48,999 bases of DNA, taken from the NCBI GenBank assembly GCA_029260035.1, contig JAJDEA010000228.1:1-48999 (forward strand), written 5' to 3'. The notes below the pieces were generated by a model, which was given only the letters and a program-made list of their open reading frames with translations, had not been told where the DNA came from and searched no databases. Below are positions 43,430 through 48,999 of this stretch, in pieces. Origin of the DNA: Phycisphaerae bacterium (lineage in GTDB: Bacteria; Planctomycetota; Phycisphaerae; UBA1845). The position numbers were made by a program, and so were the translations under genes. Each line of letters starts with the position of its first letter. Positions within the stretch are counted from its first letter, which is position 1.

Positions 43430-45553
43430 ATGTTCACTACATCACAGAGTCCGCGCGAAATGAAAGATCGTAAACCAGCCTCTACGCCTGAACCCGATGA
43501 GATGCCTGAGCCCGCAGACAAAGGAGAATCTGCTGCAATACCGAAGGTAGAGGAAGCACCCTACTCGCCTGTCTATGTTCCACTGTGGAACAACCCGGTG
43601 ACGATGCTCGGGCTTTTTGTGGTCGTCGTATCGATGATCCTCCTGCTGACGTTTGGTTTGTTCAGTATCATTTCACCCTCGCCGAATCCTTATGTAGATA
43701 TTGTGGGGTACCTGATTATCCCCGGATTTCTCGCGACTGGCGTAGGGTTGACACCATTTGGCATCCTGCTCAAGAGTTGGTGGCTTCGCAAGCGAGACCC
43801 GACCCAACGGCTCGCCTTTCGATTCCCTCGTGTTGATCTAAACGATCCCAAGCAGCGCCGCGCTGCCAAGTATTTTATTGGCGGTACATTTGTCCTACTT
43901 CCGGTCGTCGGCGTGACGAGCTATCACGGCTATCATTTCACGGATTCGACCGAGTTTTGCGCACAAGCATGTCACTCTGTTATGGAGCCGCAGGCCGTTG
44001 CGTTCAAGGAATCTCCTCATGCCCGCGTGACCTGCGCAGAATGTCATATCGGTTCGGGTGCGAGTTGGTTTGTCAAATCTAAACTGTCCGGAACTCGCCA
44101 GGTATTGGCCATGTGGAACAAGAGTTATTCGAGGCCGATTGAACCTGCCATCAGCGAACTCAGGCCTGCACGGGATACCTGCGAACAATGCCATTGGCCA
44201 CAGAAGTTCTTCGGAACACAGCTGAAACAAGTCGTAAGATATGCGTCGGACGAAGCCAACACACCGACAGAAGTCAGCGTTTTGCTCAAGATAGGCGGAG
44301 GCGATGAGTCTACCGGCAAACCGGAGGGCATTCACTTTCATATGGCGCTGGCTGGTGCTATTCAATATGTTGCGGTAGATGAAACCCTTCAGCATATTCC
44401 ATGGGTGAAGTGGGTGGATGTAGCTGGTGATGAATGGATTTTCCGCTCTGATGGAAAGCCTAGTTCGGATCCGCTTCCTGAAGGTCACCTTCGCTCGCTC
44501 GACTGCATGGATTGTCACAACAGACCTGCCCACAAGTTTCGAGCGCCGAGCGATGCGGTCGATATTCAATTGGCCATTGGGAGAATCGATACGACGTTGC
44601 CGTTTATCAAACGTGAGGCAGTCGCCGTCCTGTCCGAGCCGTATCCGGATCGCGAGACAGGAGAAGCCAAGATCGGTAAGGAAATCATCGACTTCTATAA
44701 ACAGAAGTACCCGGAGGTTTGGTCGGATCGCAAGGCTTCGGTAAAACTCGCGGTAGATCGCGTGCGCGAAATCTACCGCCGAAATATGTTTCCTTCGATG
44801 GATGTGGATTGGCGTACTTATCCCGACAACATCGGACACAAATACTCAGCGGGCTGTTTTCGTTGCCACGACGGAAAGCATGTCGATCAGCGTGGGCGAG
44901 TCATCCGAACCGATTGCAACATGTGCCATACTTTCCTTAACCCCTTGGCGAACAAAGACAACAAAACGATTATCGAAGAAGGTGGTTTCGTTCATCCCAT
45001 GACGCTTCCGTCGCAACATGAAGACATTCAATGCCATAAATGTCACACGGGTGGCCGGGCGATGAAGACGAGTTGCGAGGGATGCCACGATCAGCAATCC
45101 AGCTTTATCGCAGCCACGGGACCGGTGTGGTCATTCATGAAAATCGAACCAAGTTCGATGGCGGGCGTTGTGGATTGTGAAGGCTGTCATGATCTGTCCG
45201 AGCCGGTTTCGCGCGAGTCGGTCGACACAGCCTGCATGGAATGCCACGAAGATGAAGACGATACGTACGAGGGTATGCTGGACAATTGGCATGTCGATGT
45301 CGAGCGCAAACGAAAAATGGCCGAAGCGGCGCTGGCGGAACTTGTGTCTGCTCTTGGTTCGCATGAAATTGACGATGTAGAGCGCTGGGTGCGGGATGCT
45401 CAAAGTTCTTTGGACGCCGTTTCTCAGGCAGGTCCGCTGCACAATTACGCCGCGGCGATCCTTGTGTATTCGGGGATTAAGTCAGAGGCGGGCGTTTGGA
45501 AAAAGAAGCTACCAGCGATGATAGCATCGCTGGCAGAAGGCGATGCCTTGTAG
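43430..45553 (+). CDS. Decaheme NapC/NirT-family inner-membrane cytochrome, ImcH-like
   Basis: A 707-residue quinol-linked cytochrome. Three N-terminal helices (about 55-82, 90-114, 146-166) include NNPVTMLGL and SPNPYVDIVGYLIIPGFL, the pattern I know from Geobacter ImcH. The first heme is CAQACH (CX3CH, Cys177) with VMEP; further sites are Cys 202, 251, 359, 476, 496, 535, 549, 583 and 602, ten in all. Between them come SPHARVTCAECH, VKSKLSGTRQV, RPARDTCEQCHWP, DCMDCHNRPAH and YPDNIGHKYSAGCFRCHDG, all familiar ImcH-type segments. The last four hemes and a helical tail extend beyond ImcH, which has seven. Start uncertain: ATG 43430 is chosen, ATG 43367 and 43460 are alternatives. It should oxidise quinol and feed the periplasmic cytochromes. 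Confidence 0.85.
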   Translation: MFTTSQSPREMKDRKPASTPEPDEMPEPADKGESAAIPKVEEAPYSPVYVPLWNNPVTMLGLFVVVVSMILLLTFGLFSIISPSPNPYVDIVGYLIIPGFLATGVGLTPFGILLKSWWLRKRDPTQRLAFRFPRVDLNDPKQRRAAKYFIGGTFVLLPVVGVTSYHGYHFTDSTEFCAQACHSVMEPQAVAFKESPHARVTCAECHIGSGASWFVKSKLSGTRQVLAMWNKSYSRPIEPAISELRPARDTCEQCHWPQKFFGTQLKQVVRYASDEANTPTEVSVLLKIGGGDESTGKPEGIHFHMALAGAIQYVAVDETLQHIPWVKWVDVAGDEWIFRSDGKPSSDPLPEGHLRSLDCMDCHNRPAHKFRAPSDAVDIQLAIGRIDTTLPFIKREAVAVLSEPYPDRETGEAKIGKEIIDFYKQKYPEVWSDRKASVKLAVDRVREIYRRNMFPSMDVDWRTYPDNIGHKYSAGCFRCHDGKHVDQRGRVIRTDCNMCHTFLNPLANKDNKTIIEEGGFVHPMTLPSQHEDIQCHKCHTGGRAMKTSCEGCHDQQSSFIAATGPVWSFMKIEPSSMAGVVDCEGCHDLSEPVSRESVDTACMECHEDEDDTYEGMLDNWHVDVERKRKMAEAALAELVSALGSHEIDDVERWVRDAQSSLDAVSQAGPLHNYAAAILVYSGIKSEAGVWKKKLPAMIASLAEGDAL
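45500..45533 (-). terminator. Intrinsic terminator inside the 3' end of the ImcH-like gene
   Basis: CCAGCGATG-loop-CATCGCTGG is a perfect 9-bp hairpin with a 4-base loop (45512-45533). Read leftward it is followed after five bases by TTCTTTTT, so it can end transcripts of the convergent gene at 45602-47038. The same bases encode PAMIASLA near the C-terminus of the cytochrome. Confidence 0.5.
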
Positions 45554-45601
45554 AAAAAGAATCTGCGTCTCTGCCACGCACTCCGCTGTGCAGGCTAAAG
45601 T

Positions 45602-47038
45602 CTATGGCGGGATGTTCGCTTCAAGCGGCGGCGTTGGGCATGGCCCCTGTCCTTGCGGGCCGGGAGCATTTGGTACGTTAAACGGATAGAACTCTCGCCC
45701 GGTGCCGGAGGCAAATGCGTTTACGCCTCGCAGTACGTCGTTGCCATTCGTGACGCGATCGGGAATCTCCGGATTGAGGTCGGTCCAGGTAACGTGCGGC
45801 GCATCGATCTTCTGAAAGCCACGAAGAATAGCCGTCACATCAAAGCCGTTCGTGCTTCCATCGGGCGGCGTCCAGGAATTCGCAGGCGTGGGTGGCGTCG
45901 TACTCGCGTCACCAGAGTTGCTAAACACGCCAACGACGTCAGCCCACCATCGGCTGTTTGTCGGGAGCGGCGTAGTTGTAACGACAATTAGAGTGCTAAA
46001 CGTACAGCCCTCGGGCGTTGCTCGAACTTCGTACGTTTCGCCTGGCATAATGTCGCAGCCCATAACGTGAACGACAGGTAGTGTCCCCCAATCAAAGACC
46101 GGCGGTACAGGGTCACTTAGCAATACCGCCAAGTTCTCATTTTGGATGGACTGCGGCGTTGCCAGGGGAGGACTGATAAACCATGCTCGGCCGGATGCCA
46201 CATGTCTTACCTGATATCCATGAGGAGAGCCGGCATTAGTGGGATCCGGAGAAAATGAAATATACCGATTCTTCCGTACTGCGTGCGGATACGAGAATGG
46301 ACTAAAAGGAGGTGTGAGATCGGCATGCCAACAATATATACTTATATCTATGGTTGCTGTGCCTTGGGAGCCCTCAAATCCACCGACTCGAATTTTGAAA
46401 CAATCATCCAGGTAATACGGATCGAATTCCAATGTTGACGGGCCAACAATGACAGGATTGTCACACCCTTCATCGTTACAAGTCCATCTGGTTGATTCGT
46501 CAATGCTTGCACAATCACAAGGTGCATGAACTTCAATCATCGTATCAAAAGACGCAGTGCCGCATGTTGACAACACAGTCGTATTTGGAGACAGACAATA
46601 ACATGGATTGGGAAGATTATACCACACATCAGCCTGGAACGCGTTTGCGCCTGAGCTGACACAATTCCAAGGAAGTGCCATTCCGGTAGCAGGCGGACCA
46701 TCGGTGGTAGCATCTGTATTATCGATTGAAATTGGGCCGCAGGAATATGTGTCGTCAGCCCACTGAAAGCAAGGTCCTTCACCTGCTGGGCAATTCTGGG
46801 CCGAAATAGAGCAAGGTCTTGTGCTCGGCGAACCGGCACATGACCCCAAATCCGAATCCAGCACGCACCCTGCGCCGATGGAGTTGATGTCAATCGCGTT
46901 TGTGCAGTCGTCATTTGGTGGCGGTGCAGCGCTTGCAGAAGATAATGTCAATATCATGACAACAAAGCCAGCCACGATAATAAGCATGTAGGGATCGGAC
47001 AAACAAGGGCGGGAATTAGCACGCATCGGCTGGGGCAT
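45602..47038 (-). CDS. Secreted planctomycete-type protein with dockerin-like C-terminus
   Basis: A 479-residue exported protein of unknown function. The signal peptide (about 18-37, LTLSSASA) is followed by APPPNDDCTNAIDI, a start common in secreted planctomycete proteins. It is Cys-rich (more than 20), suggesting disulfides, with a beta-sandwich-like region (about 40-260) and a middle part with fibronectin-like pieces. Near the C-terminus two short related units, TNGFDVTAILRGFQ and TNGNDVLRGVNAF, recall the duplicated calcium-binding helices of dockerins. GAGGAG lies eight bases before ATG 47038. It is transcribed alone toward the cytochrome cluster and ends at a terminator within it. I do not assign a function. 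Confidence 0.7.
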   Translation of the reverse strand: MPQPMRANSRPCLSDPYMLIIVAGFVVMILTLSSASAAPPPNDDCTNAIDINSIGAGCVLDSDLGSCAGSPSTRPCSISAQNCPAGEGPCFQWADDTYSCGPISIDNTDATTDGPPATGMALPWNCVSSGANAFQADVWYNLPNPCYCLSPNTTVLSTCGTASFDTMIEVHAPCDCASIDESTRWTCNDEGCDNPVIVGPSTLEFDPYYLDDCFKIRVGGFEGSQGTATIDISIYCWHADLTPPFSPFSYPHAVRKNRYISFSPDPTNAGSPHGYQVRHVASGRAWFISPPLATPQSIQNENLAVLLSDPVPPVFDWGTLPVVHVMGCDIMPGETYEVRATPEGCTFSTLIVVTTTPLPTNSRWWADVVGVFSNSGDASTTPPTPANSWTPPDGSTNGFDVTAILRGFQKIDAPHVTWTDLNPEIPDRVTNGNDVLRGVNAFASGTGREFYPFNVPNAPGPQGQGPCPTPPLEANIPP

Positions 47039-47259
47039 CGACTTGACTCCTCGACCATTACTTGAAGATCGAACGCCAGCCATAAGTGTAGCAGCCTTGA
47101 CGCCTCAATTCAATCAAAAAGCACTCAGGTCATCACCATTGCGCCCAAGGGTCGCAGAATTTGCCTTTGGGACGCACCATGCCCGATTCGGGCGTCATGC
47201 ACGAAGTCCAAGTGTCACGTCACGCCGTTCAAGTATATCTTGAGAAACCCGAAAGACGC

Positions 47260-48999
47260 TTAGCTGTGTTCCGGATGTTTTGGCGACAGGTCATCTTCAT
47301 TGGCTTGGTTGCGCAGGCGTAATGAATTCGTCACCACGAACAAGCTACTCACGACCATGGCCACTGCGGCGGCGATCGGGCTGAGTTGTCCTGTCAGTGC
47401 CAACGTAACGCCGATCAAATTGTAGACAAATGCCCAAAACAAATTGAAGCGGATCGTTCGCACGACGCGGCGGGCAAGGCGCAGTGCGTGAGGGACCAAT
47501 GTTAGATCACTGCTCATCAGGCAGACACCTGCCGACTCGCGTGTCAGGTCCGCACCGCAACCCATCGCAATACCCAAATCGGATGCAGATAAAGCGGGCG
47601 CATCGTTCAAGCCATCACCGACCATTGCGACCGCTCCAAATCGCTGGCGCAGTTGTTCGATTTGTTGAATTTTTCCGGAAGGAGTTAGCTCGCCAATTGT
47701 CTCGATACCCAATGTTTGTGCCACTTGATCGCCGCGAATCTTGTGATCGCCGGTTAAGATGGAAACCGGGTAGCCGTGAGATCGAAGGCGGCGGATTGAT
47801 TCTTCAGATTGAGCCCGAATCGTTTCTGAGAACGAAAATACACCCAGGACCACGCCGTCAATGGCGCAACAACTGACACTTCGTCCCTCCGCCATATCCT
47901 GTTCGGCTTGGTCGCGGAGCTTGTCCGCCCATGTGCACCGAGCTTCCTCCATCATGGTGATATTGCCGAGTTGGACGAACGAGCCGTCCGATTTTCCCGT
48001 TATGCCCCGCCCCGCTACGGTCGCGACCGACTCTGCGCAAGATAAAGATACGTTTTCCTGTTCGGCATAGCGGACAATGCTGCGGGCCAAGTCATGGTTG
48101 GAATGTGACGCAATAGCGGCAGAGAGGCCAAGGATGTGCTCGCGGCTTTGATGTGTAGATGAGGGACTTGTGAATGAATAGACGGTAGGTTCGTTGGTCG
48201 TAATCGTTCCGGTCTTGTCGAATGCGACGGCTTTGATCTGTGACGCGGATTCGAGCGATTCGCCGTTTCGAAACAAAATACCCTTGCTTGCAGCCAGTCC
48301 CATCCCGATCCAAATAGCCATCGGCGTTGCGATACCCAATGCACAAGGGCAGGAGATCAGGACGACCGCAAGCGCGGACAGGATGGCTTCTCCGGCGCCG
48401 GCGCGTTGATAGCCCAGGATGAATGCAAGCATCGCCACCAGGAGAACAGCCGGAACGAAGACGCTGGCAAGCCGATCCGCAAGTCTTTCATATCGCCCCT
48501 TTTCTCTCTTCGCTTTATCGAGCAGGGCAGCAAGTCGTCCTACGGCGTTTTGTTCGCCCACGGCGGTGGCACGCACGACGAGTGTTCCATCGGTGCTAAT
48601 GCTCCCCGCATGAACGTGGTCATCGACTTCGCGCACAACGGGTCTGCTTTCGCCGGAGAGGATTTGCTCATTGACGTGTGCCCTGCCTGAGATAACCGAT
48701 CCGTCTACGGGTATGCGCTCACCCGCGGCAATTCGGATCAAATCTCCCGAACGAACCTCGCTTGTCGGGATCGTTTTGGTTTCGTTACCGTTTACGAGGC
48801 AGGCCTGTTCGGGCATGAGTTGGTCCAGACGGGCGACAAGTTCTGATGCTCGATGCTTGCCAATGGCTTCGAGATATCGACCAAGTGTGACAAGGACCAA
48901 GACCATACAGCCCGTTTCGTAATAGGTCGATCCCCGATCCAAAATGGTCGCGATACCTGAATAGACGAACGCGGCTCCGACGCCGAGAACGATCAATGT
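47260..48999 (-). CDS. Copper-type P1B ATPase (partial, N-terminus beyond window)
   Basis: The C-terminal 579 residues of a heavy-metal-translocating P-type ATPase; the frame is open at the window edge, so the metal-binding N-terminus and first helices are missing. Present are the actuator motif LSGESRP, the transmembrane metal site CPCALGIATP, the phosphorylation site DKTGTIT, LTGDHK, and MVGDGLNDAPAL with the following SDLGIAMGCG. The CPC motif and the C-terminal NSLRLR segment indicate Cu(I) transport of the CopA or FixI/CcoI kind. It may export copper for tolerance or supply it for oxidase assembly; the missing part and neighbours would decide. Confidence 0.93.
   Translation of the reverse strand, partial: TLIVLGVGAAFVYSGIATILDRGSTYYETGCMVLVLVTLGRYLEAIGKHRASELVARLDQLMPEQACLVNGNETKTIPTSEVRSGDLIRIAAGERIPVDGSVISGRAHVNEQILSGESRPVVREVDDHVHAGSISTDGTLVVRATAVGEQNAVGRLAALLDKAKREKGRYERLADRLASVFVPAVLLVAMLAFILGYQRAGAGEAILSALAVVLISCPCALGIATPMAIWIGMGLAASKGILFRNGESLESASQIKAVAFDKTGTITTNEPTVYSFTSPSSTHQSREHILGLSAAIASHSNHDLARSIVRYAEQENVSLSCAESVATVAGRGITGKSDGSFVQLGNITMMEEARCTWADKLRDQAEQDMAEGRSVSCCAIDGVVLGVFSFSETIRAQSEESIRRLRSHGYPVSILTGDHKIRGDQVAQTLGIETIGELTPSGKIQQIEQLRQRFGAVAMVGDGLNDAPALSASDLGIAMGCGADLTRESAGVCLMSSDLTLVPHALRLARRVVRTIRFNLFWAFVYNLIGVTLALTGQLSPIAAAVAMVVSSLFVVTNSLRLRNQANEDDLSPKHPEHS

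Noticed and set aside
1..48999. CRISPR arrays, insertion sequences, integrases or phage genes
   Set aside because: No regularly spaced identical repeats, transposase or integrase motifs, or att-like duplications at the tRNA genes were seen.

Overview
The window looks like chromosomal DNA from an uncultured Gram-negative bacterium, most plausibly a planctomycete. Pointers are a secreted protein with the PPPNDDC start and a dockerin-like C-terminal module, a zinc-finger Ser/Thr kinase fused to a CHASE2 region, a DUF2723 membrane protein, and a very high density of multiheme cytochromes. This assignment is inference; no rRNA or marker gene is present. I saw no CRISPR array, insertion sequence or phage module.

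Left part (1-29.7 kb), mostly housekeeping and envelope genes: an M42-type aminopeptidase, a small lysine/arginine-rich membrane protein, an HtrA-like protease without PDZ, a DUF2723 glycosyltransferase-like protein, an isolated octaheme cytochrome of the hydroxylamine oxidoreductase (HAO) family, tRNA-Ser(UGA), a flagellin, a DinB-like protein, PolX and tRNA-Glu(UUC). An iron-type ABC binding protein and permease follow, without an ATPase, then a pyruvate dehydrogenase operon (E1alpha, E1beta, E2, E3) behind a good sigma70-type promoter. An overlapping trio (TilS, GT39-like transferase, AsmA-like giant protein) comes next, then two tandem microproteins with strong ribosome binding sites, and the Ser/Thr kinase.

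Right part (30-45.5 kb), an electron-transfer island: a cytochrome b / Rieske / nine-heme cytochrome operon (a bc-type complex with a nonaheme subunit in place of c1), a tetraheme c554-like cytochrome, and a five-gene operon with recognisable promoter and terminator. That operon encodes an outer-membrane beta-barrel of MtrB-like length, an NHL-propeller lipoprotein, an 11-12 heme cytochrome, a paralogous tetraheme cytochrome and a second NHL lipoprotein. A divergent cluster follows, with a pentaheme lipoprotein, a diheme lipoprotein and a ten-heme NapC/NirT protein that resembles Geobacter ImcH. With the HAO-like protein the window carries about 54 heme-binding sites in eight proteins.

Reading them together (inference): the ImcH-like protein and the bc complex would take electrons from quinol, periplasmic and lipid-anchored cytochromes would relay them, and the barrel-cytochrome-NHL operon could carry them across the outer membrane. 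This would be an extracellular electron transfer route in a phylum where such systems are little described. The window ends with a secreted dockerin-like protein and a truncated copper-type P1B ATPase, which may supply copper to cuproproteins or remove it.
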